From contig JAJKFH010000205.1 in NCBI GenBank assembly GCA_023333565.1, positions 496,001 through 560,000 of the forward strand: DNA of 64,000 nt. Reading direction: 5' to 3'. The translations under genes and the position numbers were made by a program. The first letter of the stretch is position 1; each line of letters starts with the position of its first letter. This DNA comes from Puffinus mauretanicus (taxonomy: Eukaryota > Chordata > Aves > Procellariiformes > Procellariidae). The notes under the pieces were generated by a model. That model did no database searches, was not told the DNA's origin, and was given only the letters and a program-made list of their open reading frames with translations. This document shows positions 22,481 to 34,625 of the stretch, in pieces.

Positions 22481-24105
22481 TGTGGGATCAGGATAAGGGC
22501 TTATGTCTTGTTGCTTCTAAGGGAGATAAATAGATCATGTGGTGATCTGAGAGTTTATCGGGAGTTACATATAGTCTCTGGTATGTCTTTAATAAAGAGA
22601 CAACTCGTACTTTGGAGCCACTTTCCCTCCAGCCCTCTTTTCTTCTCTGCCTCCTGTGTATTTGCTTGCATGTGTGCGAACACACATGCGCACACACACA
22701 CACTAACCACAGACATGTGGACGAATAACCCACTGGACTAAATCTGTTTGAAAAAGACGTTCAAAGAGAATGAGCCCCTCCCCCTCGGTCGAAATCAGAA
22801 AGAAAACGGGAATCTGAAATACTGTTGATGATGCTTTGGTAGGAGGCCAGGAATACTTCAACCTCACTGAGATGCTCTTATATCAGATCAGTGTCCGTCT
22901 ATGCTGCAGTGTTACCACAGATCGACTTCCAGGTATGGGCATTCACATTAGTCTCTGAGTGTTACTTTTCTCTTCTTAGCTCCCGATTCCCGATTTTTCT
23001 TCTCGTTTCCATCAATCGAGAAAGCTTGACCTTCCCACCCCATGAAGTCCACACCCAGAACCTCCCTTCTCCACCTGAGGCTCTGCCCGGCAGGGCAGGA
23101 AGGAGACAGGCAAACCCCACCAGTGCCAGTGTGTCCTCATCACTTCTGGGCCTACTCTCACATACCTGAGGATAATTTGCCGTGGTTCTCCATGCTTTAA
23201 GGGAACTTTCCCACTCAAACGTCTAAACTATAGATTTTTTTCCCCTCAGGAAGAACCAAGAGAAGGCAGGTGGTTTGTGAATATATATCGTAGGGAATCT
23301 GGGTTAAAAACATTTGAACCAGCCCAGGCTAATACTTCAGTGTGGCCGTGTAAAGTCAGAACAAAGCCCATTTTTTTGATTCACGGGCTCTACACGCAGG
23401 GGAATTGCACAAGATGGACTGTCCCTTTCTTCCGCTCTGCTCATGTCAACGGGACAGAATGGAAAATTTGCATGCAAGAAAAAAGGGTCGCCTTGAAGCT
23501 ACATGAATCATTCTGAGGGGCATTGCCCTACCTTGCCTCTTCTAAGTCATCTCCTCTATTTCCTCTTCAAGGTATCATGTGAAAACAAACCACAACAGAC
23601 TGTGCCATCGCTTGCTCAAGTAGGTTATTTTTATCCAGCAGTGAACATCCTCACTTCCCCCTTTTCGATAGATCAATGGCTCTCCCAAAATCTCTTACTA
23701 CAACAGAGCTCCCTGCAAATTTAACTGTGTCTGCATTGATAGCATCTTTAAGAGTCAAACAACTGACTTGCTCTCATTTTTCTTAAACGGTGACATTTTC
23801 ATCACTGGAGAGATCATGGAAAAAGTTCAGTGGAAAAAGATTATGTACTTTCACCTCAGAAAATCTTTCTTGGCATCACAATTGCTCTCATGCCTCTGTT
23901 TCCAAAATTAAGCCGGCCTGTACTGAGCAAAATCAGTCAGTTTACACTCAGGTTTTCTCCATTCCTGTTTTATACAAAATTAATTGCTTTGAATTTTAGC
24001 TGGCAAGGGCTGAATCAAAATTGGTGAAGGTATCAGTAACTGACCTCTTTTATTTTTAGAAATAAGAAGGTACTCGTGGTTCCTCCTCTCCTTTCATGTA
24101 ATCAG
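22481..24105. other. Gene-free stretch
   Basis: Contains a short CA-rich tract at 22676-22703. Nothing else recognised; open frames are short and lack domains. Confidence 0.5.
22676..22703. repeat. CA-rich simple repeat
   Basis: Interrupted CA repeat (ACACACATGCGCACACACAC). Too short to be a highly variable microsatellite. Confidence 0.7.
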
Positions 24106-24211
24106 AAAACCAAAAGGGTTGATAACATTGTAAAGGTACAAACTGTCGACAAGTCAAAAAATCAGACGCAGAAAGAAATGCCAATGAAAAATGGATGTGT
24201 TACCCCACCAG
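24106..24211 (+). CDS. Candidate coding exon (unidentified)
   Basis: A good acceptor (ctctcctttcatgtaatcag) ends at 24105 and a CAG|gtaacg donor follows 24211. The 106 nt give 35 open codons, starting KTKRVDNIVKVQTVDKSK and ending MKNGCVTPP, with in-phase 0 and out-phase 1. The peptide is lysine-rich and polar, with no membrane or signal segment. The family is not recognised, and A-rich DNA often mimics lysine-rich coding sequence. Confidence 0.18.
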
Positions 24212-26438
24212 GTAACGGGGTCGGTCACTGCAGTCAGTGTGAGGGCAGAAGGGACCAGGTTACTCCTGAGCTGGACTGGATCTCACCTGATGGGCTGAGC
24301 AGCAGCATGGCTGTGGCAGAGGGGTTTCGACCCAGGGAATAAAGTACTCGCCCCTGAGTAAGGATTTTACAGCCTTAACTGAGAAAGGAACCATTTCATA
24401 CACAAAACAACACAAAACCAAACAGAAATGTGTTGGAGAGAGGAAGATTTCTAGCCATGCAGAGCAGTGATGTTCTCCCACAGGGACAAGGAGCACAATA
24501 TTTCGCTTCTTTTCAACCAGGTCTTGATACTCTCTTGAGCATGTATGGCATAGCTATCATCAACTGTCTGAGAGCTTCCCCTCAGCCCTGAATGTCTGTA
24601 TTCTTAATGCAGTCACTGTAAGAAAACATTGATTTTTCAGCAGGCCTGTCCCGCACTAACTGGGAAATGAGGAGTGCAGGAATTAAAACGAGCACTCATT
24701 TTGCTATGCAGTTTACTACATTTAAGCAATTTACTACCAAGGCTTGATAAGTCCCCCTGTCCCCCCACCAAACGAAAGATGATACTGTTATGTGCATCCT
24801 GGCTCAGGAAGGAGATGAATCCTTTAGAGATTTCTGACACTAGTAGAAATCTGGACATCTGAGCAGCTTGGAGTCCTGGAGCTCCCTAAATGTGTGTTCT
24901 TCCTCTCATTTAAGACGGGGACAAAGCCCAGCTCCCTGCTACAAGTGACTGCTCAAAATTTCATGCCAGGCACCCTCCTTTAGTATAACATCATGCTCTT
25001 CCTCTTTTATCTGAGCCCAGAGCAGGTCCAAACTGGAACTTCAAACATACAACCAACAGATGTTGTGAACATCAAGGGCCCCAGAAGGCGATTCAAATCC
25101 CATGATCCCAAAAGAGGAACTTGCTTTGTGAAATGTTTTCTTGCATACACACACAGATACTAGAAATCTCACAAGGACAACCAAGCTGATAACATTTCCA
25201 CTGTTCAGAAGGAATCCTTTTCCAGTCAGAACAAATAAGGACATTTTAGTAACAGCAAACATAAACCAGAGCCCTGCTTCAGCCACACAACTGAAATGCT
25301 GTATCTTTTCCTAACCGCAAAACCCGTCTGGATCCTGCCGACACCCTTCTCGCTCACATTTAATTCTAGCAGCCATCAAATGGCTTCTCTGACCCAAATT
25401 TTGTCTCCCAGTACCTGTTAGTTCCACTATGCCCACCCAGTGTTCAGCTCTCTGGGACATCTGCAAAACATCAACAGACTTTTTATTAAAGGTTTTATTA
25501 GTCAGAAGGGGCTATCTCTTTAAAAGAAGCAGCTGGATGGATTTCTTTTTCCCCAGGCTGCTGAAATACACAAATATTGTCACATTTGCTGAGGCTATTT
25601 CAAAATAAATAAATGAAGCCTGCAGGCTGGGTAGCGATGGAGATCTACAGCTGCAGGGTGTAAAATTGGAATCCCCATCTACGGACATGCCGCAGGGCTG
25701 CTCCCCTTGCACAACATGCAAAGGAAGGAAGTTGAAAGGAAGCAATTTATGAGTTAGCTCTGAGTAATACAGTGATATGGTTAGCAATGCAGAGGTAGAA
25801 AAGCCTGTATGACAGAGTGAATATACGTGGGCTTGTAAATCAGTGCTGAACGGGAAACTAATGTGAGAAGGAGAAAAGCTGCCTAATTTTATCAGTGTGC
25901 ATCCAGTAAGGTCATGGGCAACAGTAGATGCGTAGGATAAAGAGAATAGGGGAAGAAAGACTGCTCTTTGTATTTTATACCTACACCTTTAATGTAACAT
26001 AAATGGGCAAGCAGTGTTTTCCTTTCCTTTCCTTCACAATTTCCTCTGAAGGAGGCAACTGCTATAGAACAAAATGATTTTTTCCTAACACCCAATCTGA
26101 GAAAGATGGGGTATATTTACTTGTTCAATAGGCAGAGTCCTGATTCAGAGATAATAGAAGGGTTTTGTTCCTGTAATTTTGCTTATCACTCATTTACTTT
26201 TTCACAGTTCTTAAAATTGAACGACTTCAGATGAAACAAAACACACTCAGAGTCACTCAGCTCCTGCGCTGAGCTTGAATACAACTATACAGCACCTTTT
26301 TCTAGAGGTCAAAAAAGTTTAATGTGTTTTTCCCCTAGTCATTTGGCATTTTTGTCAAGTTAACTTCTTGGACCCACTGATGATCAAAGATGTCATAAAG
26401 CATAGGAGTAAAGGCTGCCTACTGTTGCAATTTTTTAA

Positions 26439-26454
26439 TTTTTTTTTTTTTTTT
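26439..26454. repeat. T16 run
   Basis: Uninterrupted run of 16 T next to a T6AA tract. Low-complexity sequence. Confidence 0.9.
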
Positions 26455-27944
26455 GTTAAATTGAAAAAGAACTAAACCTCTAGTACATACTTGAGTTTTG
26501 ATTAATCTCTGAAGGTTCAGACAAGGTTTTGGGTATTTATTGAAACATATACATAAACTTGAAGCTTTTAAGATTTGGTAATCAATATTTAATTTATTCC
26601 TGTATAGACAGCTCCAGCCTACCAATTATTATGCATTTGTTTAAAAGAAGAGGTCTAATGGTAATACTTCTGGTTCTGAAGATAAAGTCCAGCATTTAGA
26701 AAGGTACAAGAAATGTAAATTGAGCAGAGAATTTGAAACCATCTGCTGAATTTTTATTTAATTAAGGCCTCATCTGCATTTGAAACAGAAATTAAGGTAA
26801 AGTGTGAATTTAAATGAAAAAGAGATTGATGAATAACTTCATGGGCATTTGAGTTCTGGAACAAGACTGCATTGTCCCTATTTACCTTAATACACTTCGA
26901 AATTATGTTATTCAAATTAGAAACACAGACTTCTCTATTCAAGAACAAGAGCATCGATACTTGGAGTTAATCAGAAACACTTACTCAAGAGCAATCTATA
27001 TGCAAGACAGTTTATAAGAAAAGTTAGCAAGGAATTGTGAAATGAGCTTTGTGCTCCACATGTAACATATTTCATAGAACTGCAGTTTAAGGAAATTTCA
27101 AGCACACAACTTACTCAGAACAATCTGTGTGAAGTTTGGGTAATATCTTCCTTGAGTGTAAATCTGGTGTAATGAATAGAAATAAGGGTGTGTTGTTTAA
27201 GGACACAAAGAATATTAAACGCAAGCGTAATTGTCCTGATTTCAGCAGTTTGAGGTTGCATGGGTCCTTTTGGTTTTGCCAGATAGGTTCAACCTGAGCA
27301 CAGAGAAGTTGCGAAAATTGAACACCACTGGGACAGTTTAAGGCTGAAATCCTGGCCCAGCTGAGCAGAGCAGATCCAAAAGTCCATCCTGAAACTCAAG
27401 ATGTGCTGGGATCTCTCCAGCCACAAAATAAAGGATCCATCTCATTCATTGCGGCACCAAAGAGGAGTCTTTTGTGTTTTTCAGAACAGGACTTGCACCC
27501 ATGCATTGAGAAATCTCTACATTCACTTGGCATGAGCTGCAGCAAGCCTGAAACTCCCATTGAACTGCCCTATGAAACTGATGAGACGTTAGTTTTCTAA
27601 CAAAAGCCCCAGTGGTGAAATGCACTGATTTCAAGTCACGCTTTTGCCATACTCAGTTTTTGCTGTCATCGACAATGTTCCTCTGACCCCCTTGCCCTGC
27701 AGAACAGGACCAACTTTATTAGGGTTTAGAAGATCCAAAATCTTTATCTCTGAAACTTCTCCCACAAACCAGGCTTTAATGATTCATATAAAATAGCCTC
27801 TGGAGCCAAACAGGCTAAATTTTATAAAATTTAAAGCACCCCTTTTTTATCGGTTGTCAAGATGGATCAAAGCCAGGGTGTTCAATTTGACCTGCGCTCG
27901 ACCACACAGACTTTGGAATTGATACTGCCTTGCTCTACTCAAGG

Positions 27945-27990
27945 GAGCTTAGCTATTGATTTCAAGGGAAACAAGGAAAATGGAGGCTGA
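27945..27990. repeat. Possible palindromic ancient repeat remnant
   Basis: GAGCTTAGCTATTGATTTCA followed by AGGGAAAC resembles a diverged GAGCTCCATTGACTTCAATGGGAA segment. Weak similarity. Confidence 0.25.
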
Positions 27991-28176
27991 ATCTAACCCA
28001 GTTACTGGTCTGGTTCTAGAAATTAAAACCTAATTCTTCCTTCTTAGAAAGCCAAAATATCATATCGATAGTGGGCCTATATCAGGCGTTTCATTACAGA
28101 AGGTCACTTATAAACGTGTTCCTCTTCCTTTGACAATTGGGTGGACCACCATATATGCTGGAACAGTACTAATATG

Positions 28177-28191
28177 AAAAAAAAAAAAAAA
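28177..28191. repeat. A15 run
   Basis: Uninterrupted run of 15 A; low-complexity sequence. Confidence 0.9.
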
Positions 28192-28443
28192 GTTAAAATC
28201 TCGACCACACTAATAGTCCCATCAGGGAACAGTGATGAACTCACGGTGTAGATGATAAAAAGAGCAGCTGTGGTAATCTCATATTCATTGCTGGTGTTTA
28301 CAGCTTTCTGCAGAAAGTAGGAAACACTTTGCTTCAACACCAAATACATGTAATTTTCCCCCCAAAATAAACAAACATTTTTTTTGGTTAGATGTTTTTA
28401 ATTATTTCTACCCAAATTATTTCTTCTCAAAGTCAAAACTTAC

Positions 28444-28502
28444 CTCAAGATGCACAGAGCAGAGAAAAGACACTGCAGATTACACAGAAGCCTAAAACCT
28501 GC
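28444..28502 (-). other. Candidate 59-nt exon with strong splice sites
   Basis: On the minus strand the acceptor (gattttatttacttacag) and a perfect consensus donor (TTGAG|gtaagt) frame 59 nt. Frame 0 is open throughout and hydrophobic (AGFRLLCNLQCLFSALCIL). Frame 1 is open until a TGA near the end. The splice signals are among the best in the window. The peptide is not recognised, so the segment may belong to a non-coding RNA. Confidence 0.27.
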
Positions 28503-30169
28503 CTGTAAGTAAATAAAATCAAATAACTGTAATAAAAAACAAAAGTTAATTCTAGCCTTTTGTTTGTTTCCATTGTAAAATTGCCATGGGACTGAGGAAA
28601 TATAGTAGCGCTTAATTTTAATAGTTCCATCATTGTAGATTGGCTGGGTATTAATTGTGTTAATGGTGATCATACTGAATTCATTTGGTATTTATTGAGA
28701 GACCACCTGTGCACCCATATGGTTTCCATCATTATTTAGGAGTAGTTAATGGACCCATTAGGAGTTAGCAGAAAGATGTGGGCTGGCAGTACTTCCCGAG
28801 AGTGGTAGAAACATTCTGTTGATATCCATTGCATTTTGAGGATTTTCCAGAGAGCTATTTGCTTCCCACCAATTTTCTTTTTCTTTAAATTACATATAAT
28901 CTCATCTTAGCTTTCAAGAACTCCTGGAAAAATGAATTCATGTTTCTTTGCCGATGACAAATCTAGGGGGACAACCTTTAGCCTTCTGATTTTGCAAAAT
29001 ATCTCTTAACGTGTTTGCTGCGTAGCTCTCTGGAGGAAGCAGGGCGTAGGAAAGCTTCTAGCATCGAAACAGAGCTTTTAGGGGTGGGTGCACTTGTGTG
29101 CTGGGGGGAGAGGTTGAGAGAGGATGGGGAAAAGGGGAAATGTTTACTGGGGCTCTTGGCCTGCAGTGTGACAAATTTGCCCATGCAATATGTAGTCTCA
29201 GTTGTGCAAGACCAGAAACCTGTGGTGGGGAGGGGATGGTGGGGGAGTCACATGCAGGGAGTCAGCCTTGACTGTCAGCAGAGGAGAAGGAAGAATGCTT
29301 TGGCTGGGTGTGGTGGTAACCAAGGCTGCTCGCTGACCGCAGTGACCTCCCGCTTTGATCCACATATCTGAAAAGGCACTGCTAACGCTCTGCTGCTGCA
29401 CAGGGTGAGTAAACACGCGAGAGGCTGTAGCAAAGCATTTCCATTTTTGGTGCCATGACAATGGGCAGATGGAGGAGCATCTGTGTAGCTTCAGTGCAAA
29501 AGGACAGTTACTTTGTTCAAACTGGAATCTCTGAAGCAGTCTAAAATGAGTTAAGTGCTTACTTCCCCAGAAACAGGGAGTCTATCTCCCCCCCCCCATA
29601 CTTGAAAATTTCAGGCTTATTTTCTGCATACGTCCCTAACAATACGAAGCTTATGCAATCTTTGCTCTGCACCAGTATCCATCTGTCAGCCATCTCTAAT
29701 AACATTTGAACTTATTGGCCAATTGCAATCAAATTTGATAAAACAATAGAGGTCCCAAAGGTTTTAGGTTCATACAGGTTTTGTAAAAAATGGGGGGAGA
29801 GGAGAGAGGAAGGGGAGAGATCCCAGCTAGTGCCTATACAGAATACAAGAGGCTCAGTCTTGGCTCATTTGTAGTCCTAGACAACAGAGACTCCACTGCG
29901 CAGTGAAGCTTTCTCTCCTTTACAGGTGTCTGAAAGATTTTCTCCTACGTTTAAAGAATTTTAAAACTCTCCCCTTCTCACATGCACACGTAATGAGGAA
30001 AGCATCGATGCTGCAGCTCCTAGATTTCAAGTAAGTCAGGAAGCCACATGGTATGCATCATGAGAAACCAAAATTCATTAGTTCTCTTGCTCATGGAAAT
30101 ACTTGTTTCAATAAACAAGGAAGAGACCAAGCTGTCTTCTATTTTTGCTAGAGAAACAAATAAATTAAC
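28503..30169. other. Gene-free stretch
   Basis: Includes a C10 run at 29588-29597. No gene, known repeat or strong splice pair recognised. Confidence 0.5.
29588..29597. repeat. C10 run
   Basis: Uninterrupted run of 10 C (G10 on the minus strand). Confidence 0.85.
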
Positions 30170-30330
30170 AGTTATTCATCATGAGTGTATTCACAATGTG
30201 AATGAGGCCTGAAACAATCATTTCTGCATGTGAGGAATATAATCAAGGTACTGTTGGCATGACTCTGGTGATTATTCATACTTATATTCTTGTTAAATGA
30301 GGCTGTGTTCTCACAAACACACCTTTGGCA
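30170..30330. promoter_or_regulatory. Candidate conserved non-coding element
   Basis: Repeat-free block with motif-dense sequence (ATTCACAATGTGAATG inverted core, ATAATCAAGG, GTGATTATTCATAC). No coding frame. Suggested only by composition. Confidence 0.15.
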
Positions 30331-32843
30331 TTTAAAGGAGGCTCTTTTCTGTTCCTATCGAAGCCAGGTCAGACTTCAGTGCAATTCTTGACGGGACCCT
30401 TTCCTTTTCTAATCTGTGTATATTTGGGTTATATTCTTAACCAGCTATTAATACAATAGGTGCCTTTACATTAGCATTTTCATAATTCCCTTTTGAAGGA
30501 AATCTCCCAAATGTCTCCATTTACTATGCTTAGGTTTGAAGTGCACAACAGTCTTGAAGTGCACAAACTAGATTATTTTGGGGGAAATTTAAACCAAAAG
30601 ATGTGCATTCAGAGTTCTTCAACTGCTAATGAGCTTTCAGTCCAACGTACCAGACTAAATCCAATGCAAGATAGCCCCACCAAACATGTATGTGGAGGTC
30701 AGGTTCTCATCGCCAGCCATTTCACTCCACAGATTTGCCTCCATTGCATTGCTCCACCAGCATGGCATGTCTTTATGCCCATGTCAGCTCTCTGTGGAGA
30801 TCAGAGCATGTCTACAGAGTGGGTTATTGCCCTCCAGTAGAAGTTTCTCAAGAACAGATGTTTTGAAGTTATTTCCTGAGTTTTAAGAAAAATTTTCAGT
30901 TCAATTCTTTCTAACTGCTGCTTAATAATAGAGCAGTGCTTTTGTTTTTTGTTTCTTATATCAGTGATGTAAACGTTAGTGGCTTGAAATGTCACAACAC
31001 TGAGAAGAAGTGAGAATTTGATGGCTTCACATCTAACAACTATCCAGACCTTTTCTCACTGAGAAATGACTATGCCACATGGTCAAAAGCCATTAATAGG
31101 TGGGCTGGTATGAAGTGAGTTACGGCTTCTGCCCTGAAAGATACTGCCTTCAAGGAGAGGAAGCCTTAAGTGCCACCGTGCTTATAAAACCTAAGGGCAA
31201 AACCAAATGAGAGGTCCATGAGAGCTGAAGCACTTTTGTTGCTGGGGAAGGTCAAGGTAAGATCTTCACAAATGGGGACAATCCTGAACTAACTCACACG
31301 TTCAGTGAAATGAGAACTGCAAAAACACTTAAATGTTTTCTGGTGGTTTTGGCTACTTAGGCCTTTAGGGGTAATGAAATTTGAAAAAAAAAAAAGTTCC
31401 AAGAACAAAGGCTGGGGTTTGGCTGGTTGTTACAGAATTTAGTGGCATCTTTCTCAAAAGGAACAATTTGAAACTGAAATGTCCTCTGCCATGAATTGTC
31501 TTTGATTCCTCAGACCTGATACAGTCTGATACACCCCTACCTTCCTTCTGCTGCTGTGATTTCCTCTCAGCCTGTCTCATCAGTCTCTTAATAATGTTTA
31601 TTTCTTTATGCTTTTAAATTTTTTCGAGTCACTTTCTATAAAAGGACCTAAATCACAAACATTTTTAATTCCAATGTCTTCATTCTTCTCTTTTTTCAAT
31701 ATTGCAATAAGCCTCTTTTACCTTTTTCCATTTTTCCCTATTTGTATCTTCCCTCATCTAATTCTAGCACTCCTGCTTTTGTTTATTCTACTTTCTTTAC
31801 TTTGTCCTATCTACTTTGCAAAAATACAGTATTAAAACTGTTGGAGTTGTTTTATATTGGAAAGTTTAGCTTCTCCGTGGCTCTGCACATATGAACCCCC
31901 TCTGTGTGGTTCCAGAGCCGCAAAATGATGTCAAGTTTCCGTGGGTTCCCCCCGTGCAGCTGTACAAAGCTGTGCCTGGCGCTGCTGGCCCTGGTCTAGC
32001 TGCGCCGGTGCAGGAGGCATTTTAGGGCATTACTGTCCAAGGTGCTTTGTTCTGTTTCAGTCTCTGCTTTCTTACCCTCCTCTCTAGCACGATGGATCTG
32101 TGCACGTGGGCCTTAAAATTTAGTGTCACATTTGAACCATTTCACTGCCTGTTACTTAAAATCCCTCCCTCATCCTTTTTATTTTAGGGTCCACTGAGCT
32201 GAGGCTGCACCTGAAATGCAAAAGCATCTCCATGCCTTACCTACTGCTTTGTTCAGTAGCAAAGGACTTAAAGGACTGGAAACAAGGCAAGTTGAAGCTC
32301 TTCTCTTTTAAAAGGGGTTAAAACCCCTGCAGCTCCCCTTCCAAGCTAAGGAAAATGAGCAGACCGTGGATCTTCCTAGAAATCCACACTGAAGCTGCTC
32401 TCAGGAGCCCTGTCAGGTACAGGGGTCCATCAGATCTTCCCTGCACATGTGCTGTCAGTGGAAGTCCGTTACGTAATTAGCACCTTTCATGCACTTTTGG
32501 GGTGTAAACAACAGTAACGAAGCACAGGATGCCGAAGGTAGTTTCCCTGTGTGAAGCAAGGCCTGCCCAAGTGAAAGGAGAAGCTAAAGAGAGCTTTTTA
32601 AGATTATTCTTGTTCCAAATGGAAATTCAGCATGAATGAGAAGTGCTTGCACATGTGCAGAATGTTGTGCGAAGGCTGGATGCGGTAGTAGCTGTCTCTC
32701 AGGCCACACGGCTTTTCCCAAAGAGCAGCTCTGTGTTTAGAGGTCAGTGCTCCACTCAGTGAGCTCCTGGGCATAGATCTGTAAGAGAAGAAATAAGCTG
32801 TGCCTGTACTTCACCCATACTTCACGCAGCACCATTAGTACTG
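30331..32843. other. Gene-free stretch
   Basis: A minus-strand donor (GAGG|gtaaga near 32075) follows an open segment reading AHVHRSIVLERR, but no good acceptor is visible. A plus-strand donor (TCAAG|gtaaga near 31258) has the same problem. No gene called. Confidence 0.45.
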
Positions 32844-32869
32844 GGTCACCCTAAGGTGACAGGGTGACC
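32844..32869. promoter_or_regulatory. Nuclear-receptor-like DR2 inside an inverted repeat
   Basis: GGTCACCCT and AGGGTGACC are perfect 9-bp inverted arms with an 8-base spacer. Within them AGGTGA-CA-GGGTGA forms a direct repeat with spacing 2 (32854-32867). The DR2 layout of RGKTSA half-sites is an established retinoic acid receptor/RXR target. Binding is inferred from the motif only. Confidence 0.3.
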
Positions 32870-33725
32870 GTAGGCACACTGCGGGGTGGCCAGGATGCTC
32901 CATCTCCACAGGAGGAGGAGGCAGAAGAGGAACTGAACTGCTTGGGGTAGGTCTACACCACCAGTTAACAACAGATTTAAGCATGTTGTGTCCAGCCCTG
33001 CACATGTTCTACCCACACTATTCAGTCACATAGTATAGGAAACATTTCCCACAACTTTAGATGTCTTCTGTGTCTAAATACATCTGAGTAACCTATGTAA
33101 GCCTCTGTGTAGACATGACACCTGAGCTAGCTGGCTGGTGTGGCTTTGTTATTAGTGGGCAGAGAGGAGCATGTCACTGCTAAAGCATGACTCTTCTGAC
33201 CTCCTTTAGATGTGTTCTTAGAAGGAGTTAGTTGGTAACCCTAGAAATGCTTGTCTCTCTCCCTTGATTATACACAGAGCCCAGGGTAATTAGCTCAGCA
33301 GCAGATATCTGAAGTTTAATGGGATGAATTCCACCCCAGCTACGCTTAGGAGGACACTTGGACACAGATATTTCACATGGTCAGGGTATAAAGCTCTTAA
33401 ACGAAAGGTCACTAGACTTTGTAGACACCCAGTGGGTGCAGCCAGCACACACGGTTCACTCCTGCTCCATATGAGGGATCGAGCTGAGGCCAGCGTGCTC
33501 CATGGCTGGTCCGGCCACTGATGGTGATGTTGGGCTAAGCACTCTTCTTCATGTGGTTTGTGCATTAACACGCGAATGATGGAAGGATATAATCCTGGGA
33601 TCAGGTGAACCTACACTTATCTGACAGCACAGACATATTCCTGAGCCACATGGACCCAGTGACACACAGTTTCAGAGAGGAGTTTGCCTACAAACGGGAT
33701 CTAGCTTTGAGTTAGTGGTTTTTAG
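32870..33725. other. Gene-free stretch
   Basis: Nothing recognised beyond short open frames in both strands at 33290-33571. Confidence 0.5.
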
Positions 33726-33779
33726 TACCAAAATGGAAGGTGATCTCCATCACACAGTTTAAAGCTTGGGGAACAGCAG
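33726..33779 (+). other. Weak candidate 54-nt exon
   Basis: An acceptor of moderate quality (gagttagtggtttttag) precedes 33726, and a strong donor (CAGCAG|gtaaga) follows 33779. The single open frame reads PKWKVISITQFKAWGTA. No family is recognised and the segment is short, so chance is likely. Confidence 0.13.
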
Positions 33780-34080
33780 GTAAGATGTATGGAACCAGGA
33801 AGGTTAATTGCAATTAGCCGTTGATCCTCAACCTGTATATTCAGACTCCACAGGAACTCCCCCCAAACCTGAATATCTCATGATTTATATTTATGATTAT
33901 GTTTTTTAATGGACTTCTACCCTTCCTTCCCCTGGGTACAATCTGTGTGGCCAAAAATAATGTGAGATCTGGTCTTTCCACCATGTTTTGACTCCCAGGG
34001 AACGGAAGAACCGTGAGAAGGTCTGATCTGATGTTATTTCAGCCCCACAAATAGCTCCCTGAGTGATTCAAAGTGCTTGC

Positions 34081-34097
34081 AAAAAAAAAAAAAAAAA
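34081..34097. repeat. A17 run
   Basis: Uninterrupted run of 17 A; low-complexity sequence. Confidence 0.9.
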
Positions 34098-34601
34098 GTA
34101 AATACAAATACCTGGAATGAAAATATAAGTCCCCAGAGCCACACACACCACAGTCTGTCAGAGCAGGAAGGACTGACAACCCAACCCCTCTTGGCGGTAT
34201 CTAATGTCTCTAAAAGGTTCTCTGGGTAACTTGTCCACATTTAACACTTCTCTCAAGGGGAAGTCGAACAAGTTGTACTGTTCCTTTTAACAGTTTTTCT
34301 CAGCTGCCTATTGCTCCTCTTCTTCCCTGAGACCTGAGCACAGACTGAACCAGACCTCAAACATCTAAATCAGTGAAGCTCCATGACTGTCAGCTACAGA
34401 GCTGGACGCAGCATTTTCCCTCTCAGTCCTCTGCTCCCCCAGGCTTGCCTGAAGGACAGCATGAATTTCAGTTGTATCTTGTGTACTGCCCTGAACGAAC
34501 AGTGCTTTCCCTTCTAAATACTCGGCTCATCACTGTGACCAGCTACACTTAAACTTAACACAACCCATCTGCTCCCAACACAACCGCCTGCCATTGCTTA
34601 T

Positions 34602-34625
34602 CCCACCCCACCCCACCCCACCCCA
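34602..34625. repeat. (CCCCA)n pentamer array
   Basis: Almost five tandem CCCCA units. Short minisatellite-like array; G-rich on the minus strand (GGGGT), so G-quadruplex formation is conceivable. Confidence 0.85.

Larger units (their letters stand above)
24212..28443. other. Gene-free stretch
   Basis: Low in repeats. It holds a T16 run (26439-26454), an A15 run (28177-28191) and a possible palindromic-repeat remnant at 27945-27990. Two similar minus-strand donor-like sites (near 26976 and 27114) have no usable exons. No gene recognised. Confidence 0.5.

Noticed and set aside
26970..27130. Two similar ACTTACTCA..CAATCT sites 135 bases apart, as a possible tandem duplication
   Set aside because: Similarity does not extend beyond about 18 bases.
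32076..32150. Minus-strand segment reading AHVHRSIVLERR before GAGG|gtaaga
   Set aside because: The only upstream AG sites lack a pyrimidine tract.
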